Source of the DNA: Asterias amurensis
Lineage: Eukaryota > Echinodermata > Asteroidea > Forcipulatida > Asteriidae
Assembly: GCF_032118995.1 (NCBI RefSeq)
Contig: NC_092654.1
Coordinates: 14,933,784 to 14,997,783 of the forward strand
DNA length: 64,000 bases
Reading direction: 5' to 3'
The position numbers were made by a program, and so were the translations under genes. Below, piece after piece: positions 10,128 to 21,484 of this stretch (positions are counted from its first letter, which is position 1; every line of letters starts with the position of its first letter). Below the pieces are notes generated by a model. That model worked only from the letters and a program-made list of their open reading frames with translations. It did not search any database and was not told the origin of the DNA.

Positions 10128-10824
10128 TTTGGTAGACAGGTTGTCTTCAATTTCATCATTTAGAAATTATCTAACTTGAGTAGAGTGTGTCTGTCGATTT
10201 CTTGACTTTCAAAACGTGCACTACGCGGTAAATACACAACACTAAAAATGTGTGTGTGAGAAATTGGAAAATCCTATGACAAGGATTGGAATATTTCATT
10301 ACTAACGTAGGGGTGCCATTCTGAAGATGCTTACTATTTTTGCAACTATTTATTACTTTGGACACATTTTAGTATTTTTTTACAATTATTTTTGTGATTT
10401 TGTTTTATAAAATTCAAACTATTTAATAAAATATAACACTAAAAAGATTTGCATTTTTACTTTACTAATTTGCAATTTAGTAAAATCTTCCCATAAAGTG
10501 TAATGGAATATCCAAATTAAGTCTTGTTGCGGACCCTCTCGTCCATAAGTTTTGAACTAGTGGGTCTGGATAACAGTAAATCTGTATGACGACGTGACGT
10601 TGTGCAGGTATCCGCATTATACATTGAACTCGCGGAATCGACAATCTGCGAAACAGCTCGGCCATTTTGACGAACTCTGGTCGAAATTCACCGATCAGAA
10701 AAAGCACAATATTACAAATTATTGCAGGTACTGAGAAAGAATTCTACTTGGTTTTAGTTGAACGTATACCTAAATACTGTCCTGCAGAGCCAAAAGACTC
10801 ATTTTACGGGATTATTCATAAACC
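10128..10824. promoter_or_regulatory. Shared divergent promoter region, PATL1 and DEAF1
   Basis: The start codons of PATL1 (minus) and DEAF1 (plus) are 697 bp apart, and no repeat of the families above lies between them. Both 5' UTRs and transcription starts must fall here unless there are upstream non-coding exons. The GC content rises around 10530-10690. I see no convincing TATA box at a fixed distance from either start. The promoter function is inferred from gene layout. Confidence 0.6.
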
Positions 10825-13800
10825 ATGGATAACACGGAAGGTTGCGAAGTAACTGAAGTATCCGTCGGTATTGCCGAAGCAGGCAACATCGATATGCACA
10901 ACGTTGCCGAGGGGTTGCCGAATGGTGCCGACGATACAAACTATAATTCCACCGCAGACCACTCGAATGAAAACAGTGCTGATGGACACGAAGGAATCAG
11001 CAATTCTTCAGTATCTGCAGACGAAGTTTTTCATCCACACCCAGTTGGAATTATAACAACTGTACAGGGAGGGAGGGCAACTAGACTGGTTGCCATTGTG
11101 CAGGATTCTCATGCACATCTTGTAGATAATGTGGACGGACTGAAAACTCCGGCTACACCGTGCACTCCAGGGACTCCGTCCGGGGATAAACGTCAACATT
11201 ACAGCTGGGATGAGTTGGTTAATGCGCCCAATGGAGTTCTGCCGGTGCGATGTCGAAATATCAGTGCCGAGCTACACAAATCAAAGCTTGGATCTGGTAA
11301 TTAAGACTGCATTATTATAACACTCCTATTAATACAAGTTTTATTATAATGCACTCGGCTATAAAATTATTTCATAAGTTCATTAATAACTTGACTAGCC
11401 CCACTTGTGTGGCCAAGGGGAAGGAAGGATAGCTGAATCCTTCAGCTATCCTTGGCCACACAAGTGGCAGTGGGGCTACAACTTGACTTGATTGAATTGA
11501 AAGATGAACTTGAAGTTGACTGATTCGATTGATAGAAGAGTTAGGGGGCCTACCATTTGCATACACTTAAATAAATAAATTTTGTTGTACTTTTGAGAGT
11601 TATGATGGCAGGGATCTATTCTTATTGACGTTATTCTTTGTGCTTTGATTTTGAAGAATAAAAGAGGACCAGTTTCAATACCCTGCCATCATTTGTTTCA
11701 TTTGTTATGAAATAGAGTTAGCATCTAATTTATTCAAATGAGATTTCTTTTTCGTGAATTGATTGAAAAATGTGTGGCAGGATTTGGAAAGATTTCCAAC
11801 TGATTTCAATACATGATTGCCAAATTGGTTTTGGTAAAATAGGCCTACGTTACAATGCATGTAAAAGTGCATACTTGATTGTACGACGAAGCATAAGTCT
11901 AGTAACATATATTAGTCTCCCGAAGTCTTCTCCAACTACATAGAATTAAAAGCAAGACCTAGTTCCCAAAAACTACGAAAAATCTACAAAAACAAAGTAG
12001 AAACACACAGCCTGGTGTATAGTGCAAACTGAAACATTAGTAAAAGTAAATTTCTTGGGCCCTTCCAAAGATGAATCTCACCTAGATTGCTCGACACCCC
12101 AGGTCCACTTTGTGAAAGCTGAATTTAAAATTAATATAAAAACCTGCTTTTCCTTTTTTAGGGGGTAAGGGACGCTGCATCAGATTCCAAGAGAGTTGGT
12201 ACACGCCATCGGAGTTTGAAAGTTACTGTGGTAGAGGAAGCAGCAAAGATTGGAAGAGGAGCATTCGCTATGGAGGCAGGACCTTAAATTGTTTGATAGA
12301 GGAGGGCATATTAACCCCTCACGCTGCGTCCTGTACATGTGGAGCCTGTTGTGATGACGAGTCAGTGGTATAAAGCCATCAAATTCCTTTCCACTCATCT
12401 CTGATTTTCTTTGCTCTCATGATTAAATTGTTATTTAAAAGCAGCCTGATCAAAAATTTTTAAAAAACCTTACTACTCTACCCAATTTTCCTACTTTTTT
12501 TTCCAAGGGGCGAGTATAGCATGCCTGAAATATATATCTTTTGTAGTCCCTTCTAAAACAGATTACCATTTTTCATTTCAGACATGACAAACAGTAGTGG
12601 ATTTATGGGTGTTTGCAATGCATACCCCCACCCCTTTATTCCCACGGAATGAATTAAACAGCAAATAACTTAAATTCATAATTTTTAAATGAATGAAGTT
12701 ATGTGTAAAGCGGTTCTGAATTGTCCTACAGTGCACCAGAGAACATTTTACACAGCACAATCTTGCAAACTTTTCCTGTAATCCAGAGTTTTATCTCCAT
12801 AGAACTTTCTGAGATGATAATTAATGTTGATAACAATCATCCAATTGTTATTTTTTTAGGAGACATCCCAATCTTCTGGCCCAGTGCGACTCTTTGTGCC
12901 ATATAAAAGACGCAGACGCAATGAGAGTGATAGCCTGCCACCAACGCCCACATTGAAGAAGAAGATGAAACTCAAAGATGGTAATGAGGGAACTTAAGTC
13001 GCAACAATTGTATCAGTATAACTCTTGGGGAAGTCTGTGTTGGGCGGTACAATATACTTTGCTCAGAGTGCTGGGCAAATTAACTGTGAGTTCTGGGCAG
13101 GCCCGCCCAGCACCGCGCACCGTTGCTACAACACTGACTACAAGGTTGTTTTGGTTGGTAAGCAGTTTGCAACAGCTAACTCTATTTTCACAGAATAACT
13201 AAAGACATGTAAACGAAGACCATTGGAATAACACAAAGTAAAACCAGACTTGATCTATGGATAGGGTTTCAATTTACCTTCTAAGGTAGCAGTTGATATT
13301 GTGTATGAAAAAGCCTTTGGAGCACTATGTCAGAGCGTGGAGGAGCTGTATACTCTGCAGGGAGCTGAGAAAGATTACAGGAATGTTATTAGCCAAATGT
13401 ATATTGCACTACTGTAAAGCGCATTGCTACGGAATTGTAAATGTGCCAAAAGAACTCGTTGTTATTTATTGTTAATTGACTTATTGCATTGTTCTTGATT
13501 CTACACAGACCCTGAAGAGACTCGTTCAATGAGTTTAGACAGCACTGCTAGTCAATTGGAGGTTGCTAGTGCTAACCTAGTGCTGAGCCCCATGCCTCCA
13601 AGCACACCCAAAATAACTGGTACTAGTGACCTTGATCAGCAACACTGGTGGCATCTAGAAGAGGTGAGTTAGTCAATATCATACACTGTGCATTGAATTA
13701 TTCAATATTATCCAATTTCATGGCTCTGCTTACCACCTAATTCTGCGCTTACAATCAACATTCTCTGCCTGTTGTGCAAACTGTGAATTTCTGCACAGCT

Positions 13801-15769
13801 TTGTAGACACAGAATGAATAATTATGTGGAGTACACAGGCGCTCAAGCCAAAATTCCCTGCTGACCTGTGAAATATGCTTGGCGTAAGCGAAGAATTCCC
13901 TGCTTCCGTAAATGCTGATTATCTGCGTACTGTAAGCAGAGTCATGAAATTTGGGTCCGAACTCTTGTTCTGGTGGCCTTGTAATGTGTAGTTTAGAATC
14001 CTGGTGTTGACACTTGACAATTGCGTCTTATCACTCGGTAGAAATTGGGTACCTGTGACTATGAGGATTGTTGATGTAATTGATGAGCAACCTGTGTGCC
14101 CACTCGGGCTGCTGGTGCATCTTCCTAAGGAGTTAAGATAGGTTCTTAAACTTTCAATTGTTTCTATTGCAGATGGCCAATCAGCTTGCACAGAGTGTAC
14201 AACAACTGAAGACAATGATCGAGCAGGCCAAGGCCCAATCAGCAGCCAGTAGAGATGCAGCCATCTTGAACAGCAAGATCATGTTTGATGCTGAGAAAAA
14301 AGAAGTAAGTGTTCAGACCTTCTTGCTGACAGCTTCAGAAGGGCCCTGTTTCAAAGAGATACTTTAAAAGCACAAAACAATTGTGGTGCTCACCAGAAGG
14401 AGGTAGCCAGCCAAAATGCCATTCCAAGTGTACAGCCTATGACAGTATGACTGGTTTCCAGTTCTGCTCAGCAGAAAAAAAATCAGCAAAATTATTCTGC
14501 TGGGCAGTTCTATGAGATTGGGCCCAGTTATTCAGTACTTGTACTAGCATGGATATTTTTCATTGTTTTTTTGAAAACAAAATTGGACACATGCAAGTGC
14601 ATTGTTGCAGAATTTAATCACAAGGTGGAGCGTGGAGTATTCCATTTCAAGAGGTGGAGCCGAATGAAATGGAAAAGCCAGAATTTTATATAAAATTGCA
14701 AAGTTTCACTGCCACACTCCATTACAATGATGATCTGCAGTTCTGCAGACAGAGGCTTGTGGCCAAGAGTTAAAACAGTCGCTTCAGGCATAAAGTTTTG
14801 AGGAGCAACCATGGATAAAGATTGAGGGGGGTTTCCAAGACATCTTTGAACATTGTTAATGCCTTCTCTTAATGAGTTTCGACTACTTTCTATCTCTAGG
14901 CTCTATCACAGATACGCTTGGAAGCACAAATGCAGTTTTCTAGAGCGTTGTTAGAGGCGAGAGCAGAGAAGGATAGTGCTGTAGCCCAGGCTCTGGCTCA
15001 GGCTAGAGCAGATAAGATGGAAGCCGTAGCCAATGCAAAGACAACACATCTTATAAAGGTATTGTTAACATACATTGAAACATAAATGGGCAAACTAACA
15101 CGGTCGGCCATCCCATAAATGGCCGACCGTGCTAGTCGACGAGGTAAAAGGGAAACCACGCAATTTCGTGTGATACTTGTGTGGATCACTATATTCTACT
15201 TTTAAAATATCTTTCTAATCATATGCATTTTATAACAAACGGTTATAACGCTTTTCAAAGACCAACTCGACCGAGCCAAGGCAACGTGTTCCTTTAATCA
15301 CTGGCAAATAACCAAAACAGTTGGTGGTTTTCAAAGCTTAATTTAGTTGTATCTGTTTTGGGGGTGTTTTTTTTATTTGACTGCACCTTGAACACCTAGC
15401 AGGGTGGATATGTGTGCATTAAAAGACAATTTTATTGACCTATTTCTTGAGTGGAAGACAAACAATTTACTACAAAATGTCATAACTTGAAAATGTAATG
15501 AATTGAAGAGCAAAAGTTATACAATGTTTTGACTTCTTCTCCAGGCATGTGTGAACTGTGGGCGTGAAGCTCTATGTGAGTGCATGGGATGTCAGTCTGT
15601 GTCCTACTGTAGTAGTTTCTGTCAGAGGAAGGATTGGGTTACACATCAGCACAGCTGTGGGCAAGGAGTTCTCTCTGCCACCCGTATATGCCAAGATGAC
15701 AACGAGGAAGAAGGAGATGGTGAAGAAAGTACGACGATTGAGAAGGACAAAGATTCAGACGAACAGTGA
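10825..15769 (+). CDS. DEAF1: Deformed epidermal autoregulatory factor 1 (DEAF1), complete
   Basis: Coding exons 10825-11296, 12162-12367, 12860-12980, 13509-13663, 14173-14304, 14900-15058, 15545-15769; 489 aa (human about 565). DEAF1 is a nuclear transcription factor that binds TTCG-containing DNA. The SAND domain spans about residues 128-225: [19 protein letters not shown], then the DNA-contacting KDWKRSIRY (186-194), ending [14 protein letters not shown] basic nuclear-localisation stretch KRRRR is at 242-246. The exon 5 helix matches the DEAF1 coiled region ([16 protein letters not shown]). The C-terminal MYND zinc finger (417-453) keeps all eight ligands: C417, C420, C428, C431, C437, C441, H449, C453. 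Odd: exon 6 adds 53 Ala/Glu-rich helical residues not in human DEAF1. Start: ATG in context AACCATGG, beginning the acidic N terminus. Confidence 0.95.
11397..11477. repeat. Nested hairpin in DEAF1 intron 1
   Basis: AGCCCC...GGGGCT forms the outer pair; inside, ACTTGTGTGGCCAAGG pairs with CCTTGGCCACACAAGT, and AAGGATAGCTGAA pairs with TTCAGCTATCCTT around a 3-nt loop. It is likely a small foldback element. No function is visible. Confidence 0.65.
13149..13197 (+). repeat. Small Penelope-terminus-like fragment
   Basis: TTTTGGTTGGTAAGCAGTTTG and the following 'ctaactctattttc' resemble the last 45 bases of the Penelope-like terminus at 26300-26343 and its relic at 1895. In DEAF1 intron 3. Confidence 0.4.
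13261..13455 (+). mobile_element. SINE S1 fragment (body only)
   Basis: The phrases GTTGATATTGTGTATGAAAA and 'gaggagctgtatactc' through 'gtaaagcgc' match the S1 body at the left edge of the window (about 85-220). No head is present and the tail is degraded. In DEAF1 intron 3. Confidence 0.6.
15099..15131. repeat. Perfect 13-bp-stem hairpin in DEAF1 intron 6
   Basis: CACGGTCGGCCAT (15099-15111), a 7-nt loop, then ATGGCCGACCGTG (15119-15131) with no mismatch. It lies 41 bp past the exon 6 donor. Its origin is unknown; a tiny foldback insertion is possible. Confidence 0.7.
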
Positions 15770-16447
15770 TTGAAGGTTGGTGTGAGACACGGTTTTGCAG
15801 CTTTGGTACCTAGTGAGCGGTGTTTGAGCCACAGCCCACAACTAAAAAAATTCGCCCAGCACTCTGAGCAAAATACTTTGCGACCCTTACAAAAAAATTT
15901 TTAAAAGATGAAAACATGGGTTGAAGTGCCTAAAATGGAAGGAAAAAAAAATAAAGAAAAATACTGGTCTCCAGGCAAGTGCCTAAACCACAGCATGGGG
16001 ATCGGTATTTCTTTCCTGCCAACAGAGAACTAAAACTTGCATATAGGTCTATCCCTGCTGGCATCGGTAAAGTCTTGACATTTTCAGGAGACAGATGCCT
16101 CTAACCTTACCTATATCAAGAATCTAAACTAACTGGCAAGCTCACCATAAAAGGAGGACAAACAAAAGATGCAAAAGAACAATTGTATTGTACTTTTCAT
16201 ATTTTTCATACCTTTCTTTGTCTGTTTTATTTTCAGATTCTTGGCTGGAATATTTTTGGATGAAATATGTTTTACATATGTACATATTCTAACTTATCAT
16301 GACTGCAATTTGTGGGTGGTGTGGCATTACGTCAAGCTTTCACGTCTCGGTTTGTGCTGGAACATACACATGGCTCCAGAACACATGGCATTAGCACTCT
16401 ACAGTGCAGTGGACTTTAGTTAACCACATTACTGTTTCTGAGCAATG

Positions 16448-16832
16448 TTAAAGGCAGTGGACACTATTGGTAATTACTCAAAATAATTATTAGCATAAAA
16501 CCTTTCTTGGTGACGAGTAATGTGGAGAGGTTGATGGTATAAAACATTGTGAGAAATGGCTCCCTCTGAAGTGCCATAGTTTTCGAGAAAGAAGTAATTT
16601 TCCACGAATTTGATTTTGAGACCTTTATATTTAGAACTTGAGGTCTCAAAATCAACCAACTAAACGCACACAACTTCGTGTGACAAGGGTGTTTTTTTCT
16701 TTCATTATCTCGCAAGTTTGATGACCAATTGAGCTCAAATTTTCACAGGTTTGTTTTTTCATGCATATGTTGAGATACACCAACTGTGAAGGCTTGTCTT
16801 TGACTTTTACCAATAGTGTCCAGTGCCTTTAA
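16448..16832. mobile_element. TTAA-flanked MITE (M1)
   Basis: TTAAAGGCAGTGGACACTAT at the left and CCAATAGTGTCCAGTGCCTTTAA (inverted) at the right, TTAA on both sides. In reverse orientation to the copy at 6135. A further strongly degraded relative follows at 16853-17166, ending 'taccaatagtatccagtgtctttaa'. Confidence 0.75.
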
Positions 16833-17641
16833 TACGTCTTTGTAGCACATCACTTGATTGGTTCTTTATCTTAAGTCTTCTCACTTGGTATATCCTAACA
16901 TAAATGCATAAAATAACAAATCTGTACAAAGTTTGACTCATTTGGACATCCAAGTTGCAAGAAATAATCCTTGTGGCACCAATGTGTGATGCCTTAAAAG
17001 GGTTTTGGCCTGAAGTCTTTTTATGGGCGAGAAATTACCTCTTTCTCAAAGATACGATACTTCAGAGGGAGCCGTTTCTCATGTATTATACTGTCAACAG
17101 CTCTCCATTGCTTGTTACCATGTAACTGTTTTTGTGTAATTACCAATAGTATCCAGTGTCTTTAACGTAAACTGCCACTCAAGAAATAGACCGTACAATC
17201 TTGATTAGTTCTTTTCCGAATTTGCAAGGTTAATCTTCAGTTGGAAGGTGTTTGTGTGGATACTTTTAGGTCATTACTTTACATTTCTTTCTTTTTTAAA
17301 TAGTAACATTTAAATGTTAAAACTTTAGGTGTTTTTGATAACTAAACGCAGAATAAAATGTTTGCATGTCATGTACAAAAAGGAACATTATATTACTGTA
17401 AATTATGAAATATTATTTAAGTACACCATCAGCATTGTGAAAATCGTCTGGTGTGTTTCCAGATTTAGTACGAGCTTGATTTTGTTTAATTTGAAATAAA
17501 ACTATTTATTATCGCATTGTACAAGGAAATCGGATAAAGATGGTATCACCATGACAGGCATTGAATTACATGGAGGCACGGAATCCATTACCTCTGTCAC
17601 CTCTGGTCTTAGCCTTGATGCCCCTTCAAACTTTATCTATA

Positions 17642-17845
17642 GATGATGTGACCTATGTTTACATTCAAACCGCCCTCTGTTGAAAAAAACACTGTAAACG
17701 TCATGTTTCGCTGGGCAAAAAGACACGCAGTCATGGTAAGATTGCATACACTTTCTAGCTGGCTGCCAAAACACAAAGGTTTTGTCCGGCGGTATGCACG
17801 CGAATCATGGTATGGTTTTCGTGTGACGTCAGAGGTCACATCGTC
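17642..17845 (+). mobile_element. TA-flanked MITE (M4), copy 2
   Basis: Ends GATGATGTGACC and GGTCACATCGTC with TA outside. The interior matches copy 1, including TGCCAAAACACAAAGGTTTTG and GTGTGACGTCAGAGGTC. Confidence 0.8.
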
Positions 17846-20708
17846 TATAGACTTTAAGATTTCCCCGTTAAAGTGGCCTTTGCAGATTGAAAATGGCCTT
17901 TTTAAACAACCTTTAAACCTTTACAACAATGTTAATTGCAAAATGTCAACGATTTGTGTTTTGGTTAATATCAAAGTCACAGTTAAAAAACTAATTATGA
18001 CTTTACTTTTTTTAAACATCAGGTTTTGGACCGTTGAGATCAGAACTAGTTTGACTAATTTCTCAAAACCTGTAGGATTTGATGCAATAAGATTTCAAGG
18101 GAAGTTTTCCACAATGACTATGTACATGTATGTTGTATGCTAATCTGTGAGCGTTTCTATTTTCAGTCTTACAAATATTGTGAACACCTTTTAAAATTGC
18201 ATTATAAATGAGATTTTTATAAATGAGATTCTTTACTAATTTACACTTTCCTCACAGAAGTGCCCCTTAATGTGCTCCTTTACATTGTAAGTGCCAAGTT
18301 CAAGGCCTGATTACATGGTCATATCTTGTTTGTTTTTACCTTCAACGATATAGCTCAATAAACCATACTTTGCATTGTCCAAGGCCAGATTTTACTCTTG
18401 TGTTTTTTACCTGAATGATACACACTTTCTGGAATGTGTTGTGTTCATAAATATTTGTCTTTAACAACGTAGGAGGCTTAAGCATTTAACAAAACATTTA
18501 ATCTTTTTTAAACAGCTACCTGAGCGGAATGTTTTCAACAGAAATGGTATTTTTACTTGTTTATAATGCACTTGTTCACCATTTTAATGTAATTTTGATA
18601 TGTGTACACTTCTGAACTTTTCGTAATAATCGATTAAAAAATCAGGCCCCTACCTAAAGGTTTTTTGAAAAACTAAAAACACTTCTGCCATTGAGAGCGG
18701 GTGTCAAAGGACAATGCCTTGCTTTGTTATACATCCACGCTGCAACAAAGCGGCTTTATCTACTTATGACGTTTTTAGACTGATTACGTAACAGGGCTTT
18801 TAGCAAATCGCGCGGAAAAGCTGTGGATAAGGGCATACAAAATGATTGGGTTTTTTACACAATTGAAACCTATTTATAATCATATATATGACTCGATATC
18901 CTTATTCATCGAAAACATTTTAAGTGGAATTCAGCAAAGTTCTCGACTTGACATTTTCGTTCAAGCAGGTCTTTAACGATCTGTAAACACAAAATTTACC
19001 ATCGGTATTGTTTTTATTCAATACATTTTGATGTCTGGTATAGCTTGGTATTTATAAAAGGCACAGTGCAGGTTCGGTATTTATCACAAAAAAGTTTTCA
19101 AAATAAGGCGACATTTCTAAAGATCCTCAAAGTCCTTTTTTAAATTTTTGTCTGATGTATGAAGTTAAATCTGTAATCCACAAATGTGATGCATCAATAG
19201 TTAAATGCTCTTTGCACAAGTACAGAATTTATACATTTTTTACAGTGAAAATATTCATTTGGTTTACTTCTTTCTTAATAAGTTAAGTTCCATCTGAATT
19301 ATAATGTTCATACCACGACCAAATTACAGAGAATCTGAAATACTGTCAAAGTTTAAGAAAAGAAACATTTAATGACCAGCCTCCCCCTCCTTAAGTTTGA
19401 ACAGAATGGAATGGCAGTTGGGTTTGTATCCCATGCCACGTTCGAGGGGTTTTATTTGTCCACTTTTCTTAAAATGAAGACTAAACACTCACTGGCTGTT
19501 TGGTTTTGTTGGTTTTACAACCTATGCTCAATTACATAAGTTTATGCCTGTAACTTGGGCCCTGACTGCTCGATGATTGAAATGTACGAGACCTAATAAT
19601 AAGCAATGATGCTCCAAGTCAATACCTAACGTTTAGTACAATACAGATGGGGCCCTGCAGGAATTTTTCTGAGAAGGATGTTTCCATCTGAAATGTTTTA
19701 TTTTGAGAAATGATGAATGAATAAATAATTTTACATAAATCGTGCTTTGTTGAGCATTAAGCAAACTTTTGTGTCTATTGCCTCTTAACATTTGTTGTCA
19801 TGGTAATTGATAAACGATTCCTTAGTTTTGTAAACAAAAGACTCTTAGTGTGAAGATGAAGGATAATGCTTGAGGCATGCGTCATTCCTGTCGCATAAAC
19901 CGAGGGAATTATGCGACTTAACCTATGACCTCTTGCTATTGTTGCAGCGCTCCATTACTTCGTATGAATGGTGTATTTGTTTAATACGTACCTGTGAACG
20001 ATTTCCCTTGCATGGCAGAGCAAAATGCCACAAAAAATGTTCCAGTTTGCTACTCAAAAATCATCATTTGCTATACTCAATATTAGCATTCAGGTCTGTC
20101 CTGTCAAAATATTTTGCAGGCCTGATACTTCACAGAGGCAATGAAAGCGATTGCCTCCGTGTCCCCTGGTCATTGCCTTGGTGCCCTTGCAATGCTCCAG
20201 TACTAATTTGCAATTTTATCATAGGGTGCCCTTTACCGAAAAGAAAATGCCTTGGTGCCCTTGCCCTTTCAAAAACGAAGCATACAGCCCTGATTTTGAT
20301 ATGCAATGCAAAAGTGCTGGATGAAATCGCTCCCTGCGTACCAATTACGCAATTTGTGCAAAATAATGGAGCTGGAGCAATAGCATGACGTCTCAGGTGG
20401 AGGTTAAGCACCTAGAATTTACAGCATGTTAATTTAGAGGTTTACAAACTCTACATTATTTCAAAAAATAAATATCTTGAGGTTTGGTCATAATCAAGGC
20501 AGAGTCTCTCGTCATTCATACCTGTAAGCAATTAATCCTCTTTCACAAAATTCTGAAGGCACAAAGAAATCAATGAACAATCCCGAAATCAGGAATCATC
20601 CTAATACATCCTAAGCATTGTAATAATTACAATAACAGAATACTAATTTTGTTTTTTTACCCATACACAGATACTTTCCCGAGTCCTTTGAAAAAAATAT
20701 CACAGGAA

Positions 20709-20795
20709 TATTACTCGGGTGGGATTCGAACCCACGATCTTTGCAATTCTAGAGCAGTGTTTTACCAACTAGCCTACCAAAATTGCCCGGTAGCT
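20709..20795 (-). repeat. tRNA-like SINE head
   Basis: On the minus strand GGTAGGCTAGTTGGTAAAAC (A-box region) and GGGTTCGAATCCCACCC (B-box region) are spaced as in a tRNA, but the acceptor stem does not pair. It is followed on the minus strand by A/T-rich sequence. Probably the head of a third SINE family. Confidence 0.5.
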
Positions 20796-21007
20796 AGCGG
20801 CTTATATTCAGACACTTTTAAACCACCGAAGCGCCTACACTGTTTCTACCCAAGTTCATTGTGCCTTAACAGTTCTATAAACATTGTCAACTCCTTTGAA
20901 ATATGCAGCAACAGGAACACAAGTCGGCACACAGATAGAAAAATCATTCACATCAACAACAATCTCTATCTTCAAAAGTACCATTTTACTCCTGGGTGAT
21001 GATGACA

Positions 21008-21233
21008 ATCAATTGACCCATTTCACCTGACGTCAATATCAGAAAAATCTTGAATGCGCCATACTGGTGGGCAATTTCACTGTGCGTTTTCATATATAAC
21101 TCTATGCCGTGCGTTATGCAGTAATTGTGCATTTTAGGCGACGCGGCGTTAATACACGTAAACCTAACTGCCCGCCAACATGGTGAGCGTGGCATCAGTC
21201 GCCGCGTGTGACCCGCGTGCAAGGGGTCAATAG
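21008..21233. repeat. Second copy of the TTGACCC-ended repeat
   Basis: The left end ATTGACCCATTTCACCTGACG and right end GCGTGCAAGGGGTCAATAGG correspond to those of 6726-6889; the interior shares GTGCATTTTAGGCGAC and 'cacgtaaacct'. Confidence 0.5.
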
Positions 21234-21484
21234 GAGACTTTTGAGACGCTGGCGGCAGCAGACATGTCGGCCCTTTCTTGCGGCTCTGAGCAAGCGGGCG
21301 TTTACTCCGTTTTGCGCGCGTAGGTCTGAGCACGTACAATACTGTGACAAAGGACCGTGTAAAAGTCTCCCAATGTAGTTAAATGTCTTTTCCAAGAACA
21401 CAAGAGTCTCATGACTGGGATTAGAACCAATCATGATGCAGCCATCAGAACTTGTGTCCGATGCACAAAAGTTACATTCCTCTA

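Larger units (their letters stand above)
15770..21484. other. Convergent intergenic region, DEAF1 to ankyrin gene
   Basis: This stretch should hold the 3' UTRs of DEAF1 (from the left) and the ankyrin gene (from the right). An AATAAA at 17495-17500 is one possible DEAF1 poly(A) signal, but two MITEs intervene. From about 17850 to 20100 I see AT-rich sequence without recognisable genes. Open frames at 17655-18143 and 19870-20388 show no family resemblance and look fortuitous. Repeats are listed separately. Confidence 0.6.

Noticed and set aside
17655..18143. 162-codon plus-strand open frame
   Set aside because: Its first third is the M4 MITE, which gives similar frames in other copies; the rest is AT-rich without a domain.
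19870..20388. 172-codon open frame on the plus strand between DEAF1 and the ankyrin gene
   Set aside because: No recognisable domain, repeat-derived wording (GCCTTGGTGCCCTTGC-type phrases also found at other repeats), no splice context.
20709..20795. Functional tRNA gene
   Set aside because: A and B boxes are good, but the acceptor ends do not pair; the same holds for 5742 and 41185. They are more likely SINE heads.
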